Source of the DNA: Paulinella micropora
Lineage: Eukaryota; Cercozoa; Imbricatea; Euglyphida; Paulinellidae
Direction of reading: 5' to 3'
Assembly (NCBI GenBank): GCA_019918135.1
Contig: WBZZ01006437.1
Coordinates: 196,001-260,000, forward strand
DNA length: 64,000 nucleotides
This document shows positions 32,824 to 43,154 of this stretch, one piece after another (the stretch's first letter is position 1; each line of letters starts with the position of its first letter). Under the pieces are notes generated by a model. That model did not search any database, had not been told where the DNA came from, and saw only the letters and a list, made by a program, of their open reading frames with translations. A program made the translations under genes and the position numbers.

Positions 32824-33519
32824 ATGTACGTCAGCTTCTGGCCCAGCCAGGCGGCGGGGCTCCTAGCGGGCAGCTTGCTGGCGTTGCTGTGCCGTGGCCC
32901 CCCGGCCGGGTGGCGCGGCGCCATCCTGTTGCTGCTGACAGGCTCGGCCTGGGTCCGCACGTTGGCGCTGGAGGAGGTGCGAGAGTGCACGGGGGTGCCC
33001 TGGGCGCTCGAACCCCGCTGGACATGGGCGCTGGACTGCCTAGGCTGGGGGTGCCTCACGGTGGGGAGCAGTGGCGGCGCGGCGCTCGGCTGGCTGCTGG
33101 CCGGCACGGGAGTCCTGTGCCTGCCCCTGCTAGACGGAGCCCCCCCCGCCGCCACCCCCGCCCTGCTGGGGACACTGACGGCCCTGCTGGCCGGGTTGCT
33201 CTACTCGCAGCGCCTGGCGCACGGCCGCGCGGTCGCCCTCTGCTGGTGGGCGGGCTGGACCCTGTGGTGGTGTGCTTACTATACCGCTGGGCGGGGCCGG
33301 GTCGCCTGGGGCCTGGCCTCGGCGGGCCTGCAGGGGTGGTGCCTGGCCGCCCTGCTAGCCGCGGCCCGGCCCGTCGGGCGGCCCCTGCCGCCCGTCTATG
33401 TCGCGGCCCGCGACGTGGCCCCGGCGCCGGAGGCCGGCGGGCGGGAGGAGGCGGGCACGGGCTACAAGGATGACGTGGCCCCCGTGGTAGGCCTCCAGCG
33501 CATCACAAGCTACCTGTAG
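32824..33519 (+). CDS. Seven-span membrane protein, unknown
   Basis: 231 codons that look whole. Seven hydrophobic segments: AAGLLAGSLLALLC, GAILLLLTGSAWVRTLAL, WTWALDCLGWGCLTV, GWLLAGTGVLCLPLL, ALLGTLTALLAGLLYS, ALCWWAGWTLWWCAYYT and GLASAGLQGWCLAALLAAA, then a 45-residue cytosolic-type tail. Trp- and Cys-rich. No lysine in the last segment, which argues against a rhodopsin. Family not recognised. Same strand as kinase locus 1, which ends about 250 bases upstream. Confidence 0.65.
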   Translation: MYVSFWPSQAAGLLAGSLLALLCRGPPAGWRGAILLLLTGSAWVRTLALEEVRECTGVPWALEPRWTWALDCLGWGCLTVGSSGGAALGWLLAGTGVLCLPLLDGAPPAATPALLGTLTALLAGLLYSQRLAHGRAVALCWWAGWTLWWCAYYTAGRGRVAWGLASAGLQGWCLAALLAAARPVGRPLPPVYVAARDVAPAPEAGGREEAGTGYKDDVAPVVGLQRITSYL

Positions 33520-34368
33520 CCGGGGCCAGGCGCGCCCGTACCCGCCGCTAGCTCCCCCCCCCCCCGCCGCCCGGTGCGCCCGTGCCCGCCGGCCTGGCCC
33601 CGGCCGCGGTCTCTCTCCGCCGAGCGCAGGCTGAGGCGAGCACCTCCCCGGGAAGGCGTCTCTCACCCTGCGTGCGTTGCTCCGGGCCCGGCTAGGACAC
33701 TGCCCGCTGTGGTCTTTGGTCGTCGTCACAATAAAAACCACCGGATGCTTCGGAGGGTGCTGGATCCCCGACCGGCCCAAGCTCCCGGCCGAGGCACGGC
33801 ACCTGTAACCTGAGCTAGAGACGGAAGGGCCAGAGAAGGGGCTGGTTGGCGTGCGCCCAGGGAGCCGAGCGGAGGTCTGGGCTTTCTTTTACTGTCTTGG
33901 TCGACGTGCCGTGCAGAGCCGGGCCTACTATTAAGCTGGAGCTATATGACGCCCCCGGGTGTACAGATCGACGAGCGCTAGGGCCTCCGCCGCCTGGTGC
34001 GCCATCGCCCACCCGGAGGAAACCAGCGGGGGGCTTCTGCTGTTCGGCGGCCCCGTCCTGAACACAGCTCCGGGGGCACGCACCACCCCGCGCGCCGGCC
34101 ACGCCCTCCCCGAGGCGCGTTGGGCGGGGGGGTGGGCCAGGGGGGGGCCAGGGGGGGAGCGGCCCCGTCCGGCGTGCCGCGGGCGGAGGGAAGGGAGGGG
34201 GCTGGCCGGCCGACAGGCCCGCCCGCCACTCCTCCCTCCTCCCAGGGGTCTTCCCCCCTTCCCTCTCCCCGCCCCGCGCGCGTCCGGCGCAGCGGCCGGG
34301 CCCTCGTGTCTGTGCAAAGTAGCAACTTAGAGTGGGTTAGGGTGCTCGGCTAGGCTTGGAGAGAGCAC
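33520..34368. other. Intergenic stretch with no convincing gene
   Basis: GC-rich with homopolymer runs. ORFs on both strands are short, Pro/Arg/Gly-rich and look like composition artefacts. It holds a poly(A) signal for the upstream gene. Confidence 0.5.
33730..33735 (+). terminator. Polyadenylation signal AATAAA after the seven-span gene
   Basis: AATAAA about 210 bases after the stop at 33,519. Confidence 0.55.
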
Positions 34369-36994
34369 ATGCAGGGTCGTGTGCCTACGGGGCGCAGGCC
34401 CGCCCGCGCTCTGGCCCCGAGCCCCGACGTTCCTGGCTGGGTGTGGCTCCCGCTCTTGTGCGTGCTGTTAGTGCTGGCCGTGGTGCTGCCCTGGAGTGCC
34501 CGGCCGTCCGTCTGGGCGACGCGGCGCGGGCGCTGCCGCGCGCGGGGCAGGCTCTGCCCCGCCGCGCCGTGCCCACCCGGACGGCCGGCCGCGTCGCCCA
34601 GCCCGCAGCCCGTGGTGTGCCAGCCGGGGCCCTGCGAGCTCGGGCCCCGTCCCTGGCCGCTCGCCGCCCCCGGCCTGCTGCCGGAGGCCTGCCCGGCGTC
34701 CCCGCCGCCGGCCGCCGGCGAGGACGATACGGCCGCCGTGCTCGCCTGGGGCGACGAGCCCTCCGTGGTGCAGCTGGGCGCGGGCCGGGGCTGGGTGGCG
34801 GCGGCCGCCGCGCCGCGCCCGCCCCGGCCGCCCGCGGGCTTCGCCCTGTACGTGCAGACACCCGAGGTGTACGGGGCGAGCGACTATGACCTGCTGCGCG
34901 TGGCCTGGGTCCTGCTGGACGCGGCCGGCCTGCCCCTGCCGCCGGCCGGGGGCTGGGTGCGCCTGGCGTGGGCGTCGCCCCCGCCGGCCGGCGGGGCACT
35001 GGAGGACGCTGGGTGGTCCGCGGGCCCGGCCGCCGGCTTCGCCAGCGCGCGCGTGCCGCCGGCGGCCTTCGGGTCCTTCGGGTCCTTCGCGGCCGAGCGG
35101 ACGGTGGTGGCGTCCCTGCAGGTGCCCGGCGCGCCCCCCTACTTCCGGCCGCCGCCGCCGCAGGAGTGGCGGGTGCGCCTGGTGCCCCCGCCGTGCCCGC
35201 CCGCTGGCTGCCGGCCGGCCCCGGCCGCGGACGGGTCGGGGCCGTACGTGCTGGCCGAGGCGCCGTGGTGGCCGCTCGCCCCTGACAGCGAGTGGCGCGC
35301 CCGCCTGGTGCTGGCCCGCGAGCCGCCGCACGCGGACGTGCGGGGGGGGACGCTCGTGTGGTGGGCCGAGGGCGCCGAGTACCTGGGCTTGGAGTGGGCC
35401 GCCGGCTTCGGGCCCGGCGCGACGCCGCGGGCCGACGGCGAGCAGCTGACGCTGTCCTTTGTGGCGCTGGCGGCCGCCGCGCCCGGCGCCGCGGGCTACG
35501 CCCCCCTGGCCACCATCCGGTACCGGGCGGGCGCCGGCGTGCTGGCCCTGCACGGCCTGGTCGTGTCGCTGGTGTCCCGCGGCTCCGCCGGGCCGCGGCT
35601 GTTCGGGGCCAACACGGCCGTCGTGGTGAATGGCGAGCCGTCGCTGCGCGTGGCCCTGCGGCCGCCGTTCCTGGTGGGGGCCTACGCCGCGCCCGAGGGC
35701 CTGCCGGCGCTGCGGGGCTTGCCCTGCGGCGCCGGGTGCCCTGCCGGGGCCCGGCTGTGCCTGGTGCCCGTGTACAGCCACAGCCGCGCGGCCGACCACG
35801 AGCCCGGCCGGGTGGCCGCGCGGCGCTGCGAGGCGGCGCCGGGCCTGCTGGCGGCGGTGGACGAGGGGGGCTGCTGCGCCGTCACCAGCCGCAGCGCGGG
35901 CTGGCCCGCCGCCGCCTGGGTGTCCCTCGCTGGCCCTCGAGGCCCGGCCCCCGCTCGTCGCCCCCGGCGGCTGGGCCCGGCTGGTGGCGACGGCGCAGCT
36001 GGGCCCGGGGGGCGGACGACGCTACGACGTGACCCCGCTGGTCCGGCTCTCGGCCACGGGCGGGCCCGGCCCGCTCGCGCTCGGCGCGGGGGGGTGGGCC
36101 CGCGCCCCCGACGGCGCGGGCCAGTGGCTCGTGGCAGTGGACGGCGCCGGGCCCGCGGCCGTAGCGCGCCTGGCGGCCGGGCCCGGCGCCGGCGAGCGCC
36201 TGGCGGCCGTCACGGTGCTGGGCCCGGCCGCCCGGGCCCGGTGGGGGGGGCCCCTGGGGGAGCTGCGCTTCCGCGCCGACGCCCGCCCCGACCCCGACGG
36301 CGTCCTGGTGCACTTCGAGGGCGGCTGGTGGCTGCGGCCCCTGGCGGACCTGTCCCCCCCCGAGGCCGCGCAGCTGATCCGCTTCGGGCTGGACGACAGC
36401 ACGCGGGCGGCCGTGGACCCGGCCACGGGGGCGCTGCGCCCCCGCCTGAACTCTTACCAAGTCAACACGGCGTACGTGACGGTGCTGTGCCCCTCCAACG
36501 CCAGCCTGGAGCTCAACGCGTCGGCGCCGGTGGCGCTCAAACTGGCGCCCGGCCCGTTCGAGGCCGGCTTCGGCGCCGCCGGGGGGGTGCCGTGCGCGGT
36601 GCAGGACTCCGTCGTGTGGCCCGGCCGGCAGGAGCTGTGGCTGCCAGTGGCGTGCCACGCCGGCCCGGCCAGGCTCGCGTCCTGCCAGGTCGCGCTGTGC
36701 CTGGACGACCGCGCGTGGGACGTCGACCTGCTGCTGGCGGCGGTCGGCGAGGTCGGCGGCGCCTGCGACGCGCTGCCGGCCTTCTGCCCCGAGAACCCGC
36801 ACGGGCTGGACGTAGGCCGCGCTCAACCCCACGCGCAGGCGGGCCTCTTGCGCCGGGGTAGTTACCTCCGCCGAGCTGTGCTGTGGCTGGGCGCTCAGCA
36901 GCAGCCTGACGTAGCTCACCGCCTCCTTACCCAGCCCGACGTCCAGCAGCCGGTCGGCCACGTGCTGGTTCTGCAGGAACAGCGCAAAGCGTGA
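34369..36994 (+). pseudogene. Large signal-anchored surface protein locus, unknown family
   Basis: The N-terminal 30 residues are followed by one hydrophobic span (WVWLPLLCVLLVLAVVLPW), suggesting a type II membrane or secreted protein. A long Ala/Pro/Gly-rich ectodomain follows, with beta-rich blocks such as YAPLATIRYRAGAGVLAL and a later Cys-bearing region (YVTVLCPSNASLELNAS). The RYRAGAGVLALHGLVVSL block is loosely like cohesin/Ig-type repeats, but no family is claimed. Looks broken (about one break). Confidence 0.5.
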
Positions 36995-37159
36995 CCAGGC
37001 GTGGTCGATCGTGCTCGCACAGCCGCGCTGTTCCGGGGGAGTCGGGCCTAGCAGCGCCTGCACAGCGCTCACAAACCAGGCCGGGTACGGCCAGGCCGGC
37101 GCGGCGGGCGGGCCCGACGGGGGCGGCGCTGCGCTCCGGGCTAGCAGAGTACGCGTCAT
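36820..37159 (-). CDS. Small minus-strand ORF, about 110 codons, tail to tail with the surface-protein locus
   Basis: Starts MTRTLLARSAAPPPSG; then WFVSAVQALLG, and a helix-rich RFALFLQNQHVADRLLDVG and GKEAVSYVRLLLSAQ. Composition is more protein-like here than in the rest of the long antisense frame (which runs on to 35,882). The 3' end is therefore a guess. No family recognised. Confidence 0.3.
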
Positions 37160-37513
37160 GGTTCTTTCTGGAGCTGACGGGGCCCGCGCCGCGGCCACGC
37201 CCGCCCCCCTCCCCCCCGGGCTGGCCGGGGACGCCCCCTGGCCGCGGCGCGCTGCCCCCCCCCCCCCGGGGGCGGGGCATGGCAGGGGGGGGGGCGGGCC
37301 GCGCGCGTGGATGCGGCCCGGTGGCCTCCCGGGGGGGGGGGGGGCGTTCTCCTCTCCCCCCCTCCTCCCCGCTCCCCGCTCCCCCCCGCCCCCGCTGCCA
37401 CCGGGCCGGGCCCCCCCCCGGGCCGCCGGCATGCCGGCGGCCGGGGACGCTGTCCCACCCCCCCTCCCGGCCTCCCTTCTCCCACCTGCTAAACCACTAG
37501 CCCCCGGCCCTCG
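37160..37513. other. Intergenic, G/C homopolymer-rich; leader of gene A at its right end
   Basis: Several C- and G-runs of 8 or more. The last 90 bases match the leaders of genes B, D and F. Confidence 0.6.
37425..37513 (+). promoter_or_regulatory. Shared upstream leader, gene A
   Basis: Block GCCGGCGGCCGGGGACGCTG, a C/T-rich stretch, then CACCTGCTAAACCACTAG about 20 bases before the ATG. The same order is found before genes B (40,347), D (47,541) and F (54,717), and in weaker form before C. Confidence 0.55.
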
Positions 37514-39816
37514 ATGCACACCACCCTCGCCCGCCAGCCGTGGCGCCTGTGCCTCCTCCTGGTGTGCGGGTGGCTGCGGGCCGCCGGCGCCGGGTGCCCG
37601 TACCCCCTGCAGTGCCCGACGCCAGAGGAGGCGTGCCCCTCGGTCGTGTGCCCCGGCGGCGCCACGATCCTCGAGCTGACGACGGCGGCCCCGCAGGACA
37701 CGTTCGTGTGGCCCCTGTGGCCGCCCACCGCCCCGACGGCGCGCCGCCGTCGCCAGGTCCAGGCCGAGCCCGCGCTCACGTCGTTCACCGTCGACTGGGG
37801 GGACGGCTCGCTCCCCACGCAGTGCCTGGATGCCGGCGCCGCCCCGTGCGCGCACACGTACGCTGCTCCCGGCCGGTACACGGTGACGGCCGACCCCGGC
37901 GGACGCTACCCCGTGCGCGGCTGGGCGCTGACGCCCGCCTGGCACGCCGCGGCGCCCGCTGGCCTGCAGCTGCGCCGCATCCTCCGGTGGGGGGAGCTGC
38001 GCTTCCACACGACGAGCGGCTACCACCTGTACGCGGCGCCGGGGCTCGCGTACGTGCCCTCGCTGAATTTGCTGGCGGACGCCGGGCTCGTGCAGAGCTG
38101 GGACTACAGCTTCGCTCGCCTCACCACTCCGTTGCCTGATCTGAGCTACGGGCTCAACGTGTCGGGCGCCGAGTCGGCGGTCGGCGTGTTTGAGGGCTCT
38201 GTGGGCCTGCGCGGCCTGGACGGCACCCAGGGCTGGGATACACGCAGCCTGCGCAATGCGAGCCGAGCGTTCGCGGGCCTGCCGGCGCTGACAGAGCTCG
38301 ATCTGTCGCGCTGGGACACCGCCCGGCTCGAGGATGTCACGGAGCTGTTAGCGGGCAGCGCGGCGCTCAAGCGAAGTGGCGCCGGCGGCTGGACGTCGCT
38401 GCCGAGCCTGTCGCACTTCGACGCACTGTTCTGGGGCCTGGGCAGCAACTTCCGGGAATCACTCGCCGGCTGGTCGACGCCGGCGCTCGCGCCGGGCTCG
38501 GCCGACTGCTCGCAGCTGGCGCGATACATCGGCCAAGCGCACTGGCCCGCCGCGTGCTCGCGCTCGCTCTTTCTGGCGCTCGTGCGCACACAAGCCACCA
38601 ACACAAATGCCACGCTGACGCTGTCGCCCGCGGCCGGCCCGGGCCAGGGCGGCACGTACGGCGTGGACTGGGGAGATGGATCGGCGCCCGGCTCGTGCGC
38701 GCACGCCAACGGCGCCGTCTGCAGTCACACATACACGGGCGCCGGCGACTACTGGCTGCGCTTGAGCGGCCGCGTGGACGGGCTGTGGTACGTGACCGGC
38801 GCACAGGTCGTGCAAGTGATGGTGTGGGGCGACGTGCAGCTGTACCACCCCGTCGGCAGCACGACGCCGCTCTTCGCGGCCCCTGGCACCACGCCGGGCG
38901 CGCTGCGCTACCTGGCGCCGACGGCCGGCTCGCGGGCCCTGCACGGCGTGGCGCCCGAGTACCTAATGTATGGAATGAGCGACTTCGTGAGCGATGCGCG
39001 CGACTGGGACTGGTCGTGGCTCACGCCCGCTACCCACCCTCAGGGCTTCTTGAGCATGTTCCAGGACTGCAACAAGTTCAACCAGGACCTCGAAGACTGG
39101 GAAACGAGCGGCGTGGCTGGCCTGGAGAACACGTTTATGCATGCGTGGGCCTTCAACGGCAGTATCCGGAGCTGGGACACGAGCCGGGTCACCACCCTCA
39201 CAAGGACTTTCTACCACGCGCACGCCTTCGACCAGTCGATCGGCGACTGGGATGTTAGCCAAGTCACCAGCCTCTCTGAGACCTTCTATGATGCGTACGC
39301 CTTTAACCAGCCGATCGGCTTCTGGGACGTAAGCAGAGTCACCAGCCTGCGCGCGACGTTTGCGGAAGCGTACGCCTTTAACCAGCCGATCGGCGGTTGG
39401 GACGTTAGCAGTGTCACCATCATGAGGGGGATGTTCTACAGTGCGTACGCCTTTAATCAGCCGATCGGCGACTGGGATATAAGAAGGGTCACTGACCTAT
39501 ACGCGGTTTTCTCCTGTGACCCGCCAGGCAGGTGTGTGTGTTTAACCAGCCGCTGGGCAGCTGGGACGTGCCGGCCGCCATGTCCGTGCGGCCCGATCCT
39601 ATGATATGGGGCATGTTCGCTGGCAATTGCGCCTTTGATCAAAACCTCACGGCCTGGAACCTGTCCTCCGCGAGATCTCCCGCACCTGTTTGCCGGAATA
39701 TGTTCAATTTCAATGGGATCTACCCGTTGGCCCTGGGTATCCAGCCTAGCAACCTGCCCGCTGTCTGCCGCCGCTCCTACGTGCAAGGGTGTGGTATTTC
39801 TGTTGGATTGTGGTAA
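37514..39816 (+). pseudogene. PKD/BspA-like surface protein A
   Basis: Signal peptide (LCLLLVCGWLRAAGA), a polybasic ARRRRQ stretch, PKD-like domain 1 (FTVDWGDGS...CAHTYAAPGRYTVT), a degenerate LRR-like middle (LTELDLSRWDTARLEDV), PKD-like domain 2 (YGVDWGDGS...CSHTYTGAGDYWLRL), then six or so 25-residue BspA/DUF285 repeats of the form AFNQPIG.WDVS.VTSL..TF (39,060-39,560), and a Cys-bearing C-terminus ending YVQGCG. PKD and BspA-type repeats occur in surface and adhesion proteins. Founder-like first copy of the array. Looks broken (about one break). Confidence 0.75.
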
Positions 39817-40137
39817 GAAACTAGGCTGTACGATGCAAGACCCGCAACCCCCTGTCCTCTTGCGTGCTTTCTGGTGCTCGCTCTGCCTGGGCACTGCCAG
39901 GAAGAAAGTGTTAGGGGAGGCAGGGGGCCGTTAGTTCCTTGGTGGGCAGTGAGACGCCGGAGCCGACCGTCCGGTGCTAGTAGAAAAGACACAGCCCCAG
40001 CTAGAGTCACGCAGCCCCCCTTCTTATCACAGCCTGATCGGGCGCATGACGATGGCATTCTGGAAGGCTTCTCTCTTTCCTACTGGCGCAGCGAAGGGTT
40101 GTCTTGCTTTGGGGAAAGCTGTGGTCTGCTTCTGCCT

Positions 40138-40143
40138 AATAAA
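40138..40143 (+). terminator. Polyadenylation signal AATAAA after gene A
   Basis: GCCTAATAAACTCTAG; a near-identical GCCTAATAAACTCGAT follows gene C. Confidence 0.6.
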
Positions 40144-40149
40144 CTCTAG

Positions 40150-40205
40150 TTAGTGGTTAAGCTTTCTGTCCACAGACGTCCGCGGCGTACATCGTCGTCG
40201 CCAGA
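40150..40205 (+). promoter_or_regulatory. Shared upstream block, gene B
   Basis: TTAGTGGTTAAGCTTTCTGT then CCACAGACGTCCGCGGCGTA and CGTCGTCGCC. The same series lies before genes C (44,645-44,700) and D (47,350-47,400), each about 230-290 bases before the ATG. Candidate promoter. Confidence 0.5.
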
Positions 40206-40430
40206 GAGGAAGTTTTTCTCTCCTGTTTGAGGCCGGCCGGCCCGACGGACGGGGCCGCCCCCCCCCCCCCCCGCCGCGGGAGGAGGAGGGGAGAGAGAAG
40301 GCGGAAGGAAGAGGAGGCGTCCTTTTGCTCCTGGCCCTGCCGCGCCACGCCGGCGGCCGGAGGGACGCTGTCTCCCACACCCCCCTGGCCCCTTTTCCCC
40401 ACCTGCTAAAGCACCAGCCCCGGGCTACAG

Positions 40431-42578
40431 ATGCACCCCGCCTCCGCTCGCCAGCTGTGGCGCCCGTGGCCCCTCCTCCTGCTGTGCGGGTGGCTGCGGG
40501 CCGCCGGCGCCGGGTGCCCGTACCCCCTGCAGTGCCCGACCCAAGAGGAGGCGTGCCCCTCGGTCGTGTGCCCCGGCGGCGCCACGATCCTGGAAATCAC
40601 GACGGCGGCCCCGCAGGACACGTTCGTGTGGCCACTCTGGCAGTCCGCCGCCCCGGGGCGCCGCCGCCGCCAGGCCCAGGCCGCCGTCCCGACGTCGTTC
40701 ACGGTCGACTGGGGGTACGGCTCGCCCCCCACGCAGTGCCTGGACGCCGGCGCCGCGCCGTGCGCGCACACGTACGCTGCTCCCGGCACGTACACGGTGA
40801 CGGCGGACCCCGGCGGACGCTACCCCGTGCGCGGCTGGGCGCTGACGCCCGCCTGGCACGCCACGGCGCCCGCGGGCCTGCGGCTGGACGCCATCGTGCA
40901 GTGGGGGGAGCTGCGCTTCCACGAGACGAGCGGCTACCACCTGTACGCGGCGCCTGGGCTCGCGTACGTGCCGCCATTGAATGTGCTGCAGGACACGGGG
41001 CTCGTACAGCGCTGGGACTACAGCTTCGCTCGCCTGACCACTACGCTGACGGACGTGAGCTACGGGCTCAACGTGTCGGCCGCCGAGTCGGTGGTCGGCC
41101 TGTTCGAGAACTCCACTGGCCTGCAGAGCCTGTGGGGCACACGAGGCTGGGACACGCGCCGGCTGCGCAACGCCAGCCGCGCGTTCGCGGGCCTGCCGGC
41201 GCTGACCGAGCTCGACTTGTCACGCTGGGACACCGCGCGGCTCGAGGACGTGAGCGAACTGTTGGCGGGCGGCTCGGCGCTCACGTGGACGGGGGTCGGC
41301 GGCTGGACATCGCTGCCGAGCCTGTCGCGCTTCTCGGGGCTATTCGCGGGCCTAGGCAGCGACTTCCGGGAGGCGCTCACTGGCTGGTCGACTCCCACGC
41401 TCGCGCCGGGCTCGGCCGATTGCACACGGCTGGCGCCGTACACGGCGCTCGGCCAAGCGCACTGGCCCGCCGCGTGCTCGCGTTTGCTCTTCCTAGCGCT
41501 CGTGCGCACACACGTCCCCAATGCCACGACCACGCTGACGCTGTCGCCCGCGGCCGGCCCCGGCCAGGGCGGCATGTACGGCGTGGACTGGGGAGACGGG
41601 TCCTCGCCCGGCTCGTGCGCGCATGCCAACGGTGCCGTCTGCACACACACATACGCGGGCGCCGGCGACTACTGGCTGCGCCTGAGCGGCCGCGTGGACG
41701 GGCTGCGGTACGTGGAGGGCGCTTGTGTGGTGGACGTGGTGGCGTGGGGTGACGTGCAGCTATACCACCCGGTGGACAGCACGACCCCACTCTTCACGCG
41801 GGCGCCTAATCCTTCCCCTGCCAAGGAGTTCCTGCTGCGCTACCTGGCGCCGACGGCCGGCGCGCGGGCCCTGCACGGCGTGGCGCCTGAGTACCTGCTG
41901 TACAGAATGAGTGAGTTCGTGGGCGACGCGCGCGACTGGGACTGGTCGTGGCTTACGCCCGCCACGCACCCTAACGGCTTCCTCCGCCTGTTTCAGGACT
42001 GCGCCAAGTTCAACCAGGACCTCGGCGGCTGGAACACGAGCGGCGTCGCTAGCCTCGAACGCACCTTCTTCCGGGCGTTGACTTTCAACGGCAGCATCGG
42101 GAGCTGGAACGCGAGCCAGGTCACCAGCCTAGCTGGGACGTTCAGTAGCGCATACGCCTTTAACCAACCGATCGACAGCTGGGACATAAGGAGGGTCACC
42201 ACCATGTTCTGGGCCTTCGCAAATGCGTACGCCTTTAATCAGCCGATCGGTAGCTGGAACACAAGCAGTGTCTCTAGTTTAGTCTTCACTTTCACGTGTA
42301 ACCCCGCGGCTTCGTGTGTTTTTAACCAGCCGCTGGGCAGCTGGGACGTGTCGGCCGCTATGGTGACCTCTGATATAGGGAACATGTTCGGTGGCAACTG
42401 TGTGTTCGATCAGAATCTCACTGCCTGGAACGTTGCTTCTTCGCCATACGGCGCAAGTGTTTGCACACAAATGTTCCAGCCTTACGGGGTGTACCAGCTC
42501 GGCGTAGGTGTCCGGCTGAGCAACCTGCCCGCTCTCTGCACAAGCTCCTACGTGCGCGCATGTGGTAAACCTGTCTAG
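40431..42578 (+). CDS. PKD/BspA-like surface protein B
   Basis: 715 codons that look whole. Signal peptide (PLLLLCGWLRAAGA), GRRRRQ polybasic stretch, PKD-like 1 (FTVDWGYGS), LRR-like middle, PKD-like 2 (YGVDWGDGS, CTHTYAGAGDYWLRL), three to four BspA repeats (about 42,000-42,300), then a VFDQNLTAWNV block and a YVRACGKPV end. The N-terminal variant ILEITTAAPQ is shared with D, and the 3' flank is also closest to D, so B and D look like sister copies. Confidence 0.8.
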   Translation: MHPASARQLWRPWPLLLLCGWLRAAGAGCPYPLQCPTQEEACPSVVCPGGATILEITTAAPQDTFVWPLWQSAAPGRRRRQAQAAVPTSFTVDWGYGSPPTQCLDAGAAPCAHTYAAPGTYTVTADPGGRYPVRGWALTPAWHATAPAGLRLDAIVQWGELRFHETSGYHLYAAPGLAYVPPLNVLQDTGLVQRWDYSFARLTTTLTDVSYGLNVSAAESVVGLFENSTGLQSLWGTRGWDTRRLRNASRAFAGLPALTELDLSRWDTARLEDVSELLAGGSALTWTGVGGWTSLPSLSRFSGLFAGLGSDFREALTGWSTPTLAPGSADCTRLAPYTALGQAHWPAACSRLLFLALVRTHVPNATTTLTLSPAAGPGQGGMYGVDWGDGSSPGSCAHANGAVCTHTYAGAGDYWLRLSGRVDGLRYVEGACVVDVVAWGDVQLYHPVDSTTPLFTRAPNPSPAKEFLLRYLAPTAGARALHGVAPEYLLYRMSEFVGDARDWDWSWLTPATHPNGFLRLFQDCAKFNQDLGGWNTSGVASLERTFFRALTFNGSIGSWNASQVTSLAGTFSSAYAFNQPIDSWDIRRVTTMFWAFANAYAFNQPIGSWNTSSVSSLVFTFTCNPAASCVFNQPLGSWDVSAAMVTSDIGNMFGGNCVFDQNLTAWNVASSPYGASVCTQMFQPYGVYQLGVGVRLSNLPALCTSSYVRACGKPV

Positions 42579-43154
42579 GAAACTAGGCCGGGCACACCAA
42601 AAACACTCGCGCGTGGAGGAGCCCGGGGCAAAGCAACAGGTCTCTTGCCTTCTGGTGCTGGCTTGGCTTTGGCACCGCCCAGGAGAGAGTAGCATCGGGG
42701 GCAGGCTAGTTCTGGGGGGAGGGGGAGGGGGAAGGAAGGAGATGGAACGAGAGGGGGCTCCCGCCTTCCTACCTGCGCAGCGCCGGCGAAAGACGCGGAG
42801 CCGGAGCCAGTGAAAAAGGACACTGCTACAGCTAGAGGAGGCGCGCAGGCCCCCCTCCCCTGAGCCAGCTTGCTCTGGCGCCGGACGTACGCCTCTCTCG
42901 GGGAGGCTCTCCAGGGGGGGAGGGAGCGGAGCAGAGGCACCTTCCCTTCCTTCCTTCGTGCCCCCTTTTGTCCCTCCCTCTTATTCCTCTCTCGGCCCGC
43001 GCTGACCTTCTGGCCCCTCCCGTCTGTCTAGTGTAATGTCCGAATAAAGAGACCTGGCTAGGAAGAATTGTTGGGGCCTCTTTCGTGTTGTCCAGTTTTC
43101 CTCTCTGTCCCTCCGGAGCTCTGGGTTAGCCCCGAGGAGGGCCTGGACGACGCC
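42579..43154. other. Intergenic between gene B and kinase-like gene 2
   Basis: No gene. The first 300 bases match the 3' flank of gene D (GACGCGGAGCCGGAGCCAGT and GCTCTGGCGCC blocks). Confidence 0.65.
43043..43048 (+). terminator. Polyadenylation signal AATAAA
   Basis: Serves gene B, about 465 bases downstream of its stop and 107 bases before the next ATG. Confidence 0.45.

Larger units (their letters stand above)
39817..40430. other. Intergenic A-B: 3' region, poly(A) signal, promoter block and leader
   Basis: No gene. The 3' flank resembles those of B, C and D (TCTGGTGCT, GCGCAGCG.. blocks), then the AATAAA, the shared upstream block and the leader of B. Confidence 0.65.

Noticed and set aside
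32824-33519. Viral rhodopsin
   Set aside because: Seven spans, but no lysine in the last one and no rhodopsin motifs.
35882-38026. 714-codon minus-strand ORF
   Set aside because: Mostly antisense to the surface-protein locus and gene A. Only the small stretch near 36,820-37,159 looks protein-like.
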